A stretch of DNA of 64,000 nucleotides from an uncultured Roseiflexaceae bacterium (GCA_937988885.1 CALKHR010000022.1:1-64000); one strand, 5' to 3'. Counted from the stretch's first letter, positions 25,400 through 37,193 are shown. Translations and numbers: made by a program. The notes: generated by a model from the sequence alone, not told the origin.

Positions 25400-25966
25400 A
25401 TGTCGGGTGCGCTGAAGTCGGGTTTACTGTTTGCTGTGGTTGGGTTTTTTGCCTTTATTGTGTTTACCATCGTGCCCTCAATGCTGTCGATACCGATCCT
25501 AGGTTTGTGTATTTGTGGTCCTTTGGCTGTCGTATTGAATGGCATTGCATCGGGCTATTTTGGCGTGCAATGGAACACAAACAAAGCCGGAGTTGGCTCG
25601 GGCGTCTTGGCGGGTACGATCTCCGGCATTGGTATTCTGCTCGGCTCTTTGATTTTGTTTATTGGCCTGTGGCTTTTTTTTCGAATGATTTCGCAAGAGA
25701 ACCCTGAGCTTCTTCGGGCCGCGATTGAGCAAGCGATTCGTCAACAACGGACTGAAGTCGATATCACGGTGGAAGAGGTCGAGCAGTTGATGGGGCTAGG
25801 TCTTGCGATGATGGGGTTCTGCTTTGGTTTGCTGGGGTTGGTGCTGTCGCTCGCATTTGGGGCGGTTGGAGGGTGGATTGCGACGAGCAGAAGGCCCGCC
25901 GATCCTACCGCACCGACTCCGTTTGAGCCGCCGTCGTTTGGGCCGCCCCCGCTGTCGCCGAGCTAA
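25400..25966 (+). CDS. Small hydrophobic membrane protein, unknown function
   Basis: 188 residues with three or four membrane segments: LFAVVGFFAFIVFTIVP, ILGLCICGPLAVVLNGIASGYF, GILLGSLILFIGLWLFF and LGLAMMGFCFGLLGLVLSLAFGAVGGWI. A charged loop of about 45 residues with EQAIRQQ and EVDITVEEVEQ lies between the last two, and the tail is Pro-rich (FEPPSFGPPPLSPS). A clear AAAAGGAGG ribosome site fixes the start. I do not recognise the family; it has its own promoter gap after the RiPP genes. Confidence 0.75.
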   Translation: MSGALKSGLLFAVVGFFAFIVFTIVPSMLSIPILGLCICGPLAVVLNGIASGYFGVQWNTNKAGVGSGVLAGTISGIGILLGSLILFIGLWLFFRMISQENPELLRAAIEQAIRQQRTEVDITVEEVEQLMGLGLAMMGFCFGLLGLVLSLAFGAVGGWIATSRRPADPTAPTPFEPPSFGPPPLSPS

Positions 25967-25975
25967 CATCAAGAT

Positions 25976-26007
25976 GGCAGCCTACTGCGCACGAACAGTA
26001 GGCTGCC
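25976..26007. terminator. Bidirectional terminator
   Basis: Perfect 12-bp stem, GGCAGCCTACTG and CAGTAGGCTGCC with an 8-base loop, between the convergent membrane-protein gene and the 101-residue hypothetical gene. Confidence 0.75.
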
Positions 26008-26023
26008 GTTGCTGCGTGGGATG

Positions 26024-26329
26024 TTAGCGAAACACACCGCTGTTCGGGCCGATCAGTTGCCACTGGAAGTCCTCGACGTGTTCGAGGAGTTGATCGCACA
26101 AGCGTCGGAAATCGGCGCTCGAGATCAACGAACGGGCAGCTTCGGCGCTGTCGAGCAGCCCGGCGAGCGTGACTTGTGGGGCTGCACCCGCTTGGGTGTA
26201 CCACGCATCGGTGATGCGCATGCCCAATCGCGTCAGGCCCGGCCCGAACTCCCCGACCGCGAACTCGATGTACTCGCGTTCTTTTCCCTCCTGGATATCC
26301 CAGGTCATCAGCAATTTAACTTCGGCCAC
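26024..26329 (-). CDS. Small hypothetical protein, ferredoxin-like fold possible
   Basis: About 101 residues. A GTG at 26329 is preceded by AAAGGTG; an upstream ATG at 26350 is also in frame. Alternating pattern (VKLLMTWDIQEGKEREYIEFAVGEFG, then GMRITDAWYTQAG) suggests a beta-alpha-beta dimeric barrel with AEAARSLISSADFRRLCDQLLEHVED as the helix. No catalytic motif or family is recognised. It lies between a terminator and an inverted repeat and is not tied to its neighbours. Confidence 0.6.
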   Translation of the reverse strand: MAEVKLLMTWDIQEGKEREYIEFAVGEFGPGLTRLGMRITDAWYTQAGAAPQVTLAGLLDSAEAARSLISSADFRRLCDQLLEHVEDFQWQLIGPNSGVFR

Positions 26330-26355
26330 ATCAACACCTTTGTAAAGCATTACAC

Positions 26356-26402
26356 GTAAAACGTAATGGGTGACGAGCCGAGAGTTACGAATTACGTTTT
26401 AC
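26356..26402 (-). terminator. Inverted repeat behind the aminotransferase gene
   Basis: GTAAAACGTAAT (26356-26367) and ATTACGTTTTAC (26391-26402) form a perfect 12-bp inverted repeat with a 23-base loop. It lies just past the stop of the aminotransferase gene and could end that transcript. Confidence 0.55.
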
Positions 26403-26406
26403 AGTG

Positions 26407-27768
26407 CTAGCGTCCAAGCGCAGCTTTAATCGCGTCTTCGAAGATCGTCAGTCCTTCGTCGACCTGCGCATTCGTGAGCGTGAGCGGCGGGCAGAAGCGG
26501 ATAGTGGATGCGCCGCAGGTGAGCACCAAGGCCCCGCGCCGGAACGCCTCCTCCATCACGTTGTTGGCAAGCTCCTTGGCTGGCGCCTTGCTCTCGGGGT
26601 CCTTCACGAACTCCACGCCTTGCATCAGGCCACGCCCACGCACTTGGCCGATCTGCGGATATTGCGCTTGCAGTCGCTCCAACCCTTGCCGTAGGTATGC
26701 TCCAACAGTAGCAGCGTTGGCGGCAAGTTCGCTCTGCACAAGGTCCAGCACTTCGTTGGCGACCGCGCAGGAGAGCGCGTTGCCCGAGTAGGTGCTGCCG
26801 TGTGAGCCAGGGAGCCAGCGCTCGGTCAGTGAGCGACGAGCGATCATCGCGCCAATCGGCATACCACCGCCTAAACCTTTGGCGGAGGTGAGGATATCCG
26901 GCTCGACACCCTCATGTTCGAATGCCCACATTTTACCAGTTCGACCCACACCACTCTGCACTTCGTCGAAGATCAGCAGAATGCCGTGGCGATCGCACAA
27001 TTGTCGTAGGCCAGCCAAAAAGCCCGGTGCTGGCACCACATAGCCGCCCTCGCCCTGGATCGGCTCGACAATGATCGCCGCCACATCACTGGCTGGTGTA
27101 ACGGTTTGGAACAATGTTTGTTCGATATAGTTCAGGCACACCTCGGTGGTACGCGCTGGGTCAGTATCGAACGGCGGGCGATACGGGTTCGCGTAGAACG
27201 CATGGAATGTTCCAGGCACCAATGGGAAGTAGTTTTGGCGTTGTGCCGGCTTTGACGCCGTTAACGAGAGCGAGCCGTACGAGCGGCCATGGAATGCGCC
27301 GTAGAAGGCGATTACATTTTGCCGCCCCGTAGCGTATCGCGCAAGTTTAAACGCCGCTTCGATCGCTTCGGTGCCCGAGTTTGTAAGAAACAGTTGCCAA
27401 TCTGGTTGATCAGGCGATGCGCTGGGAAGGCTTGCCGTTAACTTTTCGCCGAGCCGAATCATCTGCTCGTTGTAAAAGTCAGTGCCTGCCATATGGATAA
27501 AGCGAGTTGCTTGTTCCTGAATAGCGCGCACAATCCGTGGATGAGAGTGTCCGGCAGAGACAACCGCGATTCCCGCATTGAGATCGAGGTATCGATTGCC
27601 ATCGACGTCCCACACGTAACACCCTTCGCCCCGCTCGATCACGAACGGATAGACTCGACCAGCGCTTGGTGCGAACACGCGGGCATCGCGTTCCACAAGG
27701 GCGCGGGCCAATGGGCCGGGGGTCTCTAGGGTTACTTGGTTCGCCTGGACGTTAGCTGGTGCGCTCAC
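26407..27768 (-). CDS. Class-III aminotransferase (GabT/ArgD-like)
   Basis: 453 residues from a GTG with an AAGGAGG site. PLP fold-type I class III: the PLP-binding TNSGTEAIEAAFKLAR, ILLIFDEVQSGVGRTGKMWAFEHEG with the PLP-N1 Asp, and the Schiff-base Lys in ILTSAKGLGGGMPIG. The family is annotated as acetylornithine, 4-aminobutyrate or beta-alanine aminotransferase; I cannot fix the substrate. Neighbours do not help (a DMT-type exporter lies upstream, transcribed the same way), so a GabT-type role is only likely. Confidence 0.88.
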   Translation of the reverse strand: MSAPANVQANQVTLETPGPLARALVERDARVFAPSAGRVYPFVIERGEGCYVWDVDGNRYLDLNAGIAVVSAGHSHPRIVRAIQEQATRFIHMAGTDFYNEQMIRLGEKLTASLPSASPDQPDWQLFLTNSGTEAIEAAFKLARYATGRQNVIAFYGAFHGRSYGSLSLTASKPAQRQNYFPLVPGTFHAFYANPYRPPFDTDPARTTEVCLNYIEQTLFQTVTPASDVAAIIVEPIQGEGGYVVPAPGFLAGLRQLCDRHGILLIFDEVQSGVGRTGKMWAFEHEGVEPDILTSAKGLGGGMPIGAMIARRSLTERWLPGSHGSTYSGNALSCAVANEVLDLVQSELAANAATVGAYLRQGLERLQAQYPQIGQVRGRGLMQGVEFVKDPESKAPAKELANNVMEEAFRRGALVLTCGASTIRFCPPLTLTNAQVDEGLTIFEDAIKAALGR

Positions 27769-27898
27769 AGTGCCTCCTTGCACAGTCCAATACGATTAGC
27801 GCGTTCCGAATGAGACGCGCCTACTGGCATTGTAGCCGAGGGCAAGGGCGACTGTCAAGGAATCGAATATTCTGCATCAGGAAGCAACAAACTGACTT

Positions 27899-28774
27899 TC
27901 ACTGCGGCGCGGCACCAAGAACGATCGCGATAATACCGCCAACGATCAGGCTTGCTCCGAACAGCCGACGGGCTGCGTATCGCTCGGCCAGTAACTGCTG
28001 GCCCATTAGTGTGCCGAACAGAATGCTCACCTCGCGGGCGGGCGCGACGGCGCTCGCGGCGGTGAAGGTCATCGCGGTGAGCACCAACACGTACGAGCCG
28101 AACATCAGCAGTGCAATGCCCATGCCGTAGTAGCGATGCTGTTGCCAGTGCCGCTGCACGGTCGGCCACGAGCGCACCGCCAATGGCGTCAACAGCGTCA
28201 TGCGGCCCGCCAGCACGCCGTAGAACAGCAGCATCGGCGCTATGCCAAACGATGCGACTGCCGTTTTGTCCCAAAGCGTATACCCCGCCGTGCACATGCC
28301 CGTCGCAATGCCGAAGCCGATCCCGGGCAGCGAGTTACGCACGATGCGCTGGTGCTTGCCGCCCGTGGTAATGATTAGCATGCCCGAGAGCAGCGCCAGC
28401 GCGCCCAAGCCGCCCAGCAAGGTGAGTCGCTCGCCCAACAGGATGACGGCGCCGAGCACCGCGCCACCCGCGCCAACGCCCCGCGCGATCGGGTAGACCT
28501 GTGAGAAATCGCCGACGCGGTAGCCGTTCTGCAAGCACCACAGATACGCGGTCTGGAACAGCACGCTCACCAGGATTACGCCCAGGCTCTTGAACGCGAA
28601 CGCGGGCTTGGTCACGATCACAAACACGGCTATCGCGGGCGCCCACAACACCACGCCACACACATCGCAGAACCATGTGAATGGGAGACCACCTTGCACC
28701 CGTTTCGCCAGGAAATTCCAGCTTGCGTGTTGCAACGCGGCCAGCAACACCAAACTCAACCCAAATAGACTCAT
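27899..28774 (-). CDS. EamA/DMT-family transporter
   Basis: 291 residues with about ten membrane segments, the EamA fold of two five-helix repeats. Segments begin with FGLSLVLLAALQHASWNFLAK and the middle has GVGAGGAVLGAVILLGERLTLLGGLGALALLSGMLI, the EamA repeat end. Members export amino acids and metabolites. It is upstream of the aminotransferase in the same direction but with a 130-base gap, so co-transcription is unsure. Confidence 0.85.
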   Translation of the reverse strand: MSLFGLSLVLLAALQHASWNFLAKRVQGGLPFTWFCDVCGVVLWAPAIAVFVIVTKPAFAFKSLGVILVSVLFQTAYLWCLQNGYRVGDFSQVYPIARGVGAGGAVLGAVILLGERLTLLGGLGALALLSGMLIITTGGKHQRIVRNSLPGIGFGIATGMCTAGYTLWDKTAVASFGIAPMLLFYGVLAGRMTLLTPLAVRSWPTVQRHWQQHRYYGMGIALLMFGSYVLVLTAMTFTAASAVAPAREVSILFGTLMGQQLLAERYAARRLFGASLIVGGIIAIVLGAAPQ

Positions 28775-28875
28775 GGTTCACTCGATCGATGTGCAGTCAA
28801 TGTGTGAAGATGCCCGCAGCCATCCCGCAAGCATCTTCGCAACCACAGACCTGCCACAAAGGGATATCGGAAGGG

Positions 28876-29673
28876 CTAGCCAACCCACCTCTGTCCATCG
28901 AACACTGTTACGCTCGGCCCGTGTTGGCCGATCTGGCTCGCGTAGCTCGTGAGGCCGCTCTGCTCGTCCCAAATGTGCAGGAAGCACTGCGGCGGCTGCT
29001 TCTGCACCACGAGCCGTTCGCGCTGCGATTCATCGGGCAGCATCTGTTCGTAGATCGCTGGACAGGTGAGTGCTAGCGTACCATAAAAACGCCGCACCAT
29101 TGTCGCGTGAACATGCCCCGCGCCGATCAACTCGATCTGCGGGTGGCGGGCGATCAGTGCGCCGAACGCCTCGGCATCGGCCAAGCCGATCTGATCGTAG
29201 GCTCGGAAGCCAGTGCGGAAGGGTGGGTGGTGCATAAAGATCAAGGTCGGGCGATCGGGTGCTTCTTCGAGGCGCTGGGCGAGCCATTCCAACTGTTCTG
29301 GGTCTTGTGCACCGCCGCCCTGGCCAGGGATGTTGGTATCGAGCGCGATCAGCCGTAGCGGCCCCACATCAACCACGTACTGCATGTATCCCGGCAACTG
29401 CACTTGGCCCTGCTCGCCGATCACGGCAAGCATATGCTCGCGGTTATCGTGGTTGCCTGGGATCACGAACGTTGGCATCGGCAGCGCGCCGATTGCCTCG
29501 CGGAACAGTTCGTACTCGGCCACTGTGCCGTTGTTGGTGCAATCCCCCGTGATCATCACCACATCGGGGCGTGTGGGCAACTGTAACAGGTGCTCGATAG
29601 CGCGCTGCAACTGCGTGACAGCTGGCTCGTAATCGAGCTGAATATGCGGATCACTGATCTGCGCGATGATCAT
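28876..29673 (-). CDS. Metallophosphoesterase (CpdA-like phosphodiesterase)
   Basis: 265 residues from the ATG at 29673 with an excellent AAGGAGGTAGGG ribosome site. It has the full calcineurin-like set: SDPHIQ (Asp8, His10), ITGDCTNNG, IPGNHDNRE, FMHHPPF and GAGHVHAT. This order and size match cyclic-AMP phosphodiesterase CpdA and related 3 prime, 5 prime-cNMP phosphodiesterases; the substrate may also be another phosphodiester. It stands alone. Confidence 0.85.
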   Translation of the reverse strand: MIIAQISDPHIQLDYEPAVTQLQRAIEHLLQLPTRPDVVMITGDCTNNGTVAEYELFREAIGALPMPTFVIPGNHDNREHMLAVIGEQGQVQLPGYMQYVVDVGPLRLIALDTNIPGQGGGAQDPEQLEWLAQRLEEAPDRPTLIFMHHPPFRTGFRAYDQIGLADAEAFGALIARHPQIELIGAGHVHATMVRRFYGTLALTCPAIYEQMLPDESQRERLVVQKQPPQCFLHIWDEQSGLTSYASQIGQHGPSVTVFDGQRWVG

Positions 29674-29764
29674 CCCTACCTCCTTGTGCTTGTGAATGAT
29701 GGCAAATGCTACCGCACAATGGGTCGAGAGCAATACGGCTTTTGATGGATGTGTTTGATTTACC

Positions 29765-29794
29765 TTGCGCATAACTCAAGCTGTGTGCTAGACT
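29765..29794 (+). promoter_or_regulatory. Promoter of the zinc-ribbon/FHA gene
   Basis: TTGCGC at 29765-29770 and an extended -10 TGCTAGACT (hexamer TAGACT at 29789-29794) with 18-bp spacing, about 95 bases before the ATG of the FHA gene. Confidence 0.45.
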
Positions 29795-29888
29795 ACCTGC
29801 ACATGCCTCATTCGGTATGCAATTGCGCAACAACCGCCTCCCGATTTGCGTATCATTGCTAGATACAAAGTTTCTGAGGAGCGAAGTC

Positions 29889-30821
29889 ATGCCATTTTGT
29901 CCCCAGTGCGGAATCGATAACCCAGCATCAGCACGTTTCTGCGATCAGTGCGGCGCAGTGCTGGTGCCTGTGGGCAATCCGCCAACAATGTCTGCTCCGG
30001 CAGCGCCTGTTTCCTCGGCGGCACCAACCATTGTGGGTGCTCCGGTTGTTCCTGCAGCCAGCAGCATCACGTGCGCGCAGTGTGGGGCTCCTGCCATCCC
30101 TGGCGAGGCATTTTGCGATAACTGCGGCGCTCCCCTGAACGCACCAACGGTTCAGCCTTCCGCGCCGCCAGCCTATTCACAACCCTCGCAGCCTGTGTAT
30201 CCGCCTCCGCAGCCCGCTCAGCCGACGGTTCCTGCGAGCTACTCACAGCCAGCCGCGCCGCCTGCAGTGCCGCCAGCCTATTCGCAGCCGGTACAGCCAG
30301 CCGTGCCGCCCGCAGCGCCGCCGCCAACCTATTCGCAGCCGGTACAGCCAGCGCAGCCCGTCGCGCCACCCGCAGCGCCGCCGATCTTCGAGTCTGCGCC
30401 AGCGGTGCCGCCTCCCGGCCCAATGCAGCCGCCAACGTTGCCGCATAAGCACTTGCCTCCGATGGGGAGTGCGCCGGTCGCAGCTCGAACGGTGTTGGCT
30501 CCTGCGAGCTTGACTGTCGTGCAGACGGGGGCCGTGTTGCCGTTGCCAAACGCCGCTCAGGCGTTGTTGGGGCGCGCCGATGCGGTGAGCCAGTTCTACC
30601 CCGATATCGACCTGACGGCTCATGGCGCACTCGAAAAGGGCGTGGGACGGCGTCACCTGCGCTTGTTCGTGCAGAACGGGCAGATTATGGCGGAAGATCA
30701 AGATAGCACCAACGGTACGATCATCAATGGTCAGCGGCAGCCGCCGCGTCAGCCGATCGCGCTGCGCGATGGCGATACCATTCAACTTGGCACCTTGATC
30801 CTTCGTTTTAACGAGTTGTGA
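29889..30821 (+). CDS. Double zinc-ribbon protein with FHA domain
   Basis: 310 residues. First zinc ribbon CPQCGIDNPASARFCDQCG (Cys4, 7, 18, 21), then a second, TCAQCGAPAIPGEAFCDNCG, around residue 60. Next is a long Pro-rich linker with repeated AYSQPVQPA units, and a C-terminal FHA domain (about 225-310) with LGRAD, GVGRRHLRLF and DSTNGTIINGQ, which bind phospho-Thr peptides. It probably scaffolds signalling complexes in the cytoplasm. The start has GAGGAG. It is followed after 74 bases by a J-domain/zinc-ribbon protein and may pair with it; no kinase gene is nearby. Confidence 0.88.
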   Translation: MPFCPQCGIDNPASARFCDQCGAVLVPVGNPPTMSAPAAPVSSAAPTIVGAPVVPAASSITCAQCGAPAIPGEAFCDNCGAPLNAPTVQPSAPPAYSQPSQPVYPPPQPAQPTVPASYSQPAAPPAVPPAYSQPVQPAVPPAAPPPTYSQPVQPAQPVAPPAAPPIFESAPAVPPPGPMQPPTLPHKHLPPMGSAPVAARTVLAPASLTVVQTGAVLPLPNAAQALLGRADAVSQFYPDIDLTAHGALEKGVGRRHLRLFVQNGQIMAEDQDSTNGTIINGQRQPPRQPIALRDGDTIQLGTLILRFNEL

Positions 30822-30895
30822 GTTTTGTGGTAGTGCAGCATAACGAGCGATAAGCAGCACGTTCACGCAAACCTCGTAACTCATCACAGAACCAC

Positions 30896-32428
30896 ATGCA
30901 TGCTTGCCCTTCTTGTGGCGCGCCGCTCGATGCTGAGGGAGCTTGCTCCTCGTGTGGAGCTTTAGCGCGCAGTTGGTTTCGTGGTCTCGAACTTGGCGCG
31001 CCGCAGATTGCGCAGGCTGTGGCGCGTGGGTTCGATTTTTATGCGCTGCTCGGCATTGACCCTCAGGCGACGCCCCACCAGATCGCCAAACGCTACCGCC
31101 AACTGCGCATGCTGTTTCCCGATGATCCCAGCCGCCTTCAGGAGCAGGCTAGCCGGAAACTGCAGTTGCTCGAAGTTGCAGGGCGCGCGCTGACCGACCC
31201 GAAGTTGCGTGTGGTGTACGATCAACTGCGGAGCGTGCGCAACCCTCAACTGCTCCACGATACGGTGCGCTGTGCGAGTTGTGGTGCGCCGCTCGCTGCG
31301 GATGCCGCCTTCTGCTCCTACTGTGGCACTGCGCGCCCCGCCGGGCCGGAACTGCCCAGCGCCCCGCCGGAGCCCAGCCCTGAACTGCCGCCACCCGCCG
31401 AGCCGATCGACTTCTACGCGATGATCGGTGTGACGCCTGCGCACCTGTTCCAAGTGGCAACCGAAGGCCAAAAGGCCGCTTTTATCTACCGCGAGCTGAA
31501 TCGACGCAATCTGTTCAATATGCTCGCGGACGATGATGAAGAGATCGGCGTATTGCAGCCCAAGGAGCCGCTCAAGCCTAGCGTGATCGATGAGGCGACC
31601 CGCCAGCGCCAACACCAGATCCTGCTGAGCAGTGGCATGACGAACGAGGAGCGCGAGGCGAAGGTGCTTGAACTTGAGGTGGCGCGGCGCATTCTGATCA
31701 CGAATCGCTGGCGCGTCATCTACGATGGGCTGCTGCGCGACTTTTACGAAGGCCGTTTCGATAATGGTCGGCTCGATACGCTGCACTACTTGCAGGCGCA
31801 GGCCCGCGCCGAGATCGCCGAGGAGCGCGGCGATCTCCCTTCGCCCGAGGAAGCCGCCATCTTTCTGCGCCAAGGCCGTGGCTATTTGGAGACCGGCCTG
31901 CCGGGCGAGGCGATCGAGCCGCTGCGCTTTGCGGTGAAGGCGATGCCCGATTCCGCCGAGGCCCACGCCGCGTATGCCCGTGCCATCCTGACATCCGACG
32001 ATCCTGTCGCACTGGGGGCGCATCAACTCCGCCAAGCGCTGATGAGTCTCCAATGGTTGGAGGCGCGCGGCGCATCTCAAGAGCCGTGGAGCGGGCTGTG
32101 TCGCGGGCTGCTCGCCCGTGATCACGGCGATCTGGCGGAGGCTGAGCGCGAACTGCAACAGGTGGCCGGGCACGATAGCCGAATGGCTGTGGCTTGGCGT
32201 GCATTGGCAGGGCTGGCGCTTGGGCGCGGCGCAACCGATGAGGCGTTGCATGCTGCCCGTCGCGCGTTGGCCGTCGATGCGCAGGATGAGCGGACGCTGC
32301 TGCTGATCGTTGGGGCATGCCTCCAAGCGCGTCGCCGCAACGAGGCCGCCGAAGCGGCTGCCCAAATTGCGCAGATCCGAGGCCAAGGTACAACAGCCGA
32401 GATGATCCTGGTTGAAATGGGTGGTTAA
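30896..32428 (+). CDS. Zinc-ribbon, degenerate J-domain and TPR protein
   Basis: 510 residues. A zinc ribbon starts at residue 4 (CPSCGAPLDAEGACSSCG); a J-domain follows (about 40-100: FYALLGIDPQATPHQIAKRYRQL) in which the usual HPD is FPD, so classical Hsp70 stimulation is doubtful. A second ribbon (CASCGAPLAADAAFCSYCG) lies near 125. Residues 170-290 have DFYAMIGVTPAHLF and another helical block; the last 170 residues are TPR-like (EAIEPLRFAVKAMPDSAEAH, WRALAGLALGRGATDEALHA). It follows the FHA protein and probably works with it as a cytoplasmic adaptor. Confidence 0.82.
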   Translation: MHACPSCGAPLDAEGACSSCGALARSWFRGLELGAPQIAQAVARGFDFYALLGIDPQATPHQIAKRYRQLRMLFPDDPSRLQEQASRKLQLLEVAGRALTDPKLRVVYDQLRSVRNPQLLHDTVRCASCGAPLAADAAFCSYCGTARPAGPELPSAPPEPSPELPPPAEPIDFYAMIGVTPAHLFQVATEGQKAAFIYRELNRRNLFNMLADDDEEIGVLQPKEPLKPSVIDEATRQRQHQILLSSGMTNEEREAKVLELEVARRILITNRWRVIYDGLLRDFYEGRFDNGRLDTLHYLQAQARAEIAEERGDLPSPEEAAIFLRQGRGYLETGLPGEAIEPLRFAVKAMPDSAEAHAAYARAILTSDDPVALGAHQLRQALMSLQWLEARGASQEPWSGLCRGLLARDHGDLAEAERELQQVAGHDSRMAVAWRALAGLALGRGATDEALHAARRALAVDAQDERTLLLIVGACLQARRRNEAAEAAAQIAQIRGQGTTAEMILVEMGG

Positions 32429-32445
32429 CTGCTCGTTTGGAGGTC

Positions 32446-32474
32446 TTGGTGGCGCCAATGAGCTATGGTATACT
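32446..32474 (+). promoter_or_regulatory. Promoter of the VanW-domain gene
   Basis: TTGGTG at 32446-32451 and an extended -10 TGGTATACT (hexamer TATACT at 32469-32474), spaced 17 bp. About 105 bases upstream of the ATG at 32580. Confidence 0.5.
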
Positions 32475-32579
32475 CAACGTGTGAGTGCTAGAGAAATTGA
32501 AACTGGGTTTTTCGTTTGTGGCGTGATTAGTTGATGCCGGAATCACCTACTAGCGCGCCTCCCAAACATTGAGGTGTGT

Positions 32580-33992
32580 ATGCGAAGACGTTTTCCGCTA
32601 TTTGCTGCTCTCTTTGTGTTGGCTACCTTTTTGTGGCCCGCTTCCTGGGTGGGAGCGGCTCCCGCTGCTGCCGAGGGCTCCCCAGGATTTGTGTACGTGC
32701 CCGAAACTGGCCATAACATTGGCGGACAGATTAAGCGTTTTTACGATTCGCATGGCGGCTTAGATCTGTTTGGTCTGCCGTTGACAGAGGTGTTTGAGGA
32801 AGATGGCTTGCAGGTGCAGTATTTCGAGCGGGCACGCTTCGAGATCCACCCTGAACTGCCTCCCCAGTTTCGCATCACGTTGACGCGCCTTGGTGCCGAG
32901 CTCACCCAGGGCCGCAGCGATCCTGCCTTCCAGTGGTTGAGCAGTTCGCCCAGCCCCGATCGCGATTTCTTCCCGCAGAGCGGCCACAGCTTGGGTGGTG
33001 TGTTCCGCGGTTACTGGCAGAGTCGTGGCGGCCTGCCGGTGTTCGGCTACCCGATCTCCGAAGAACTGTTCGAGCAGAACCCCAGCGATGGCCAGAGCTA
33101 CTTGGTGCAATACTTCGAGCGGGCGCGCTTCGAGTATCACCCCGAGTTGACTGGCACGCCCTACGAAGTGCAGCTCGGCCACCTTGGCCGCCAACTGCTT
33201 GAGCAACGGCCTGCCGCTCAGGCAGCGAGCGCGCCAGCCGAGCCGATCGTGCTGTTGGGCCGCGCGGTCACGGGCTACGCCACCTCGATCGCCGAGCGCC
33301 GCCAGAATATCGCCGTCGCCACTGCAATGTTCGATGGCGTGGTGGTGCAGCCCGGCGAGGAGCACTCGTTCTTGGCTGCTGGCGACTTCTCGGAGGAGAA
33401 TGGCTTTGTGGACGGCTACGCGATTGTGGGTGGTCGGATGGAGAAGGTGATCGGCGGTGGGTTGTGCCAAGTCTCCACCACGCTTTTCCGCGCTGCCTCC
33501 AACGCCGGGATGGAGATCACGCGCCGTGTCGGCCATAGCCACGTGGTCTACTTCTACGAGAACATCCTTGGCTTCGACGCCACCGTGTTCAGCCCGAGCG
33601 TCGATTTCCGCTGGCGGAACGACACCAACGCGCCGGTCTATATTTCGGCCTCGTCGAATCCCGAGGCCGCTACTGTCACATTCGAGTTGTGGGGCGTGAG
33701 CGATGGGCGCACCGTCTCGTACCAGGGCCCGTTCACCAAGAATGTGAAGCGCCCCGGCACGCCCGTCTGGCAGTACGACCCGACGTTGCCGGCTGGACGC
33801 GTCGAACAGATGGTGCATGGCCGCTCGGGCATGGATGTGACCTATATTCGCACCGTCACGATGCCGGATGGCACGATCAAGCACCAGAACAACTGGTTCA
33901 CGCGCTACACTCCGTGGGAAGATTTCTACGTGTACGGCCCGGGCGTCACGCCACCCGAAGGTGTGCGAGTGATCGGCGCTCGTTCTCGGTAA
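32580..33992 (+). CDS. Secreted VanW-family protein with two QYFERARFE repeats
   Basis: About 470 residues. Signal peptide residues 1-30 (LFAALFVLATFLWPASWVGAA). Two repeats follow, about 60-100 and 125-200, each ending in QYFERARFE-x-HPE after GG-L-x-x-FG-x-P. The C-terminal half is a VanW domain: RRQNIAVATAMFDGVVVQPGEEHSFLA, FVDGYAIVGGRMEKVIGGGLCQVSTTLFRAA and HSHVVYFYENILGFDATV. VanW proteins are linked to surface and peptidoglycan functions without a settled biochemical role. GAGGTG precedes the ATG at 32580; a GTG two codons upstream is possible. Confidence 0.88.
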   Translation: MRRRFPLFAALFVLATFLWPASWVGAAPAAAEGSPGFVYVPETGHNIGGQIKRFYDSHGGLDLFGLPLTEVFEEDGLQVQYFERARFEIHPELPPQFRITLTRLGAELTQGRSDPAFQWLSSSPSPDRDFFPQSGHSLGGVFRGYWQSRGGLPVFGYPISEELFEQNPSDGQSYLVQYFERARFEYHPELTGTPYEVQLGHLGRQLLEQRPAAQAASAPAEPIVLLGRAVTGYATSIAERRQNIAVATAMFDGVVVQPGEEHSFLAAGDFSEENGFVDGYAIVGGRMEKVIGGGLCQVSTTLFRAASNAGMEITRRVGHSHVVYFYENILGFDATVFSPSVDFRWRNDTNAPVYISASSNPEAATVTFELWGVSDGRTVSYQGPFTKNVKRPGTPVWQYDPTLPAGRVEQMVHGRSGMDVTYIRTVTMPDGTIKHQNNWFTRYTPWEDFYVYGPGVTPPEGVRVIGARSR

Positions 33993-34021
33993 AAAAGCGG
34001 AGTTCATGCGGTTCTGCACAT

Positions 34022-34051
34022 TTGCGGTAGGGCCAAAGCGTCGGGTATAAT
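34022..34051 (+). promoter_or_regulatory. secA promoter
   Basis: TTGCGG at 34022-34027 and a consensus -10 TATAAT at 34046-34051, 18 bp apart. It lies about 170 bases before secA and leaves a structured leader. Confidence 0.6.
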
Positions 34052-34106
34052 AGCGCTAGTTTGCGGCTCTGACCGCGCGATATTGGTGCATTACGCTGTT
34101 TCATGC

Positions 34107-34136
34107 CGCCCCTCGCGCACACGCTGCCGAGGGGCG
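34107..34136 (+). terminator. Hairpin in the secA leader
   Basis: Perfect 9-bp stem, CGCCCCTCG and CGAGGGGCG, with a 12-base loop, in the secA leader. No T-run follows, so it is more likely a structural leader hairpin than a terminator. Confidence 0.4.
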
Positions 34137-34160
34137 TCGTACGGTGTGGTCGGCCTAACG

Positions 34161-34220
34161 ATGAGCGATGACGATTGTTCGAGTGACCATCGTTTCAAGT
34201 CATCGTTCTGGAGGAGATAG
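34161..34220 (+). CDS. Possible 19-codon leader ORF abutting secA
   Basis: An ATG-initiated frame, MSDDDCSSDHRFKSSFWRR, whose TAG stop touches the secA ATG with no gap and in the same phase. It lacks a clear ribosome site. Its own sequence can pair around CGATGAC and GTCATCG. It may be chance or a control element. Confidence 0.3.
   Translation: MSDDDCSSDHRFKSSFWRR

Positions 34221-37193
<2,973 letters not shown>

Noticed and set aside
30962..32458. 498-codon minus-strand frame
   Set aside because: It is antisense to the J-domain/zinc-ribbon gene, has low-complexity composition and no ribosome site.
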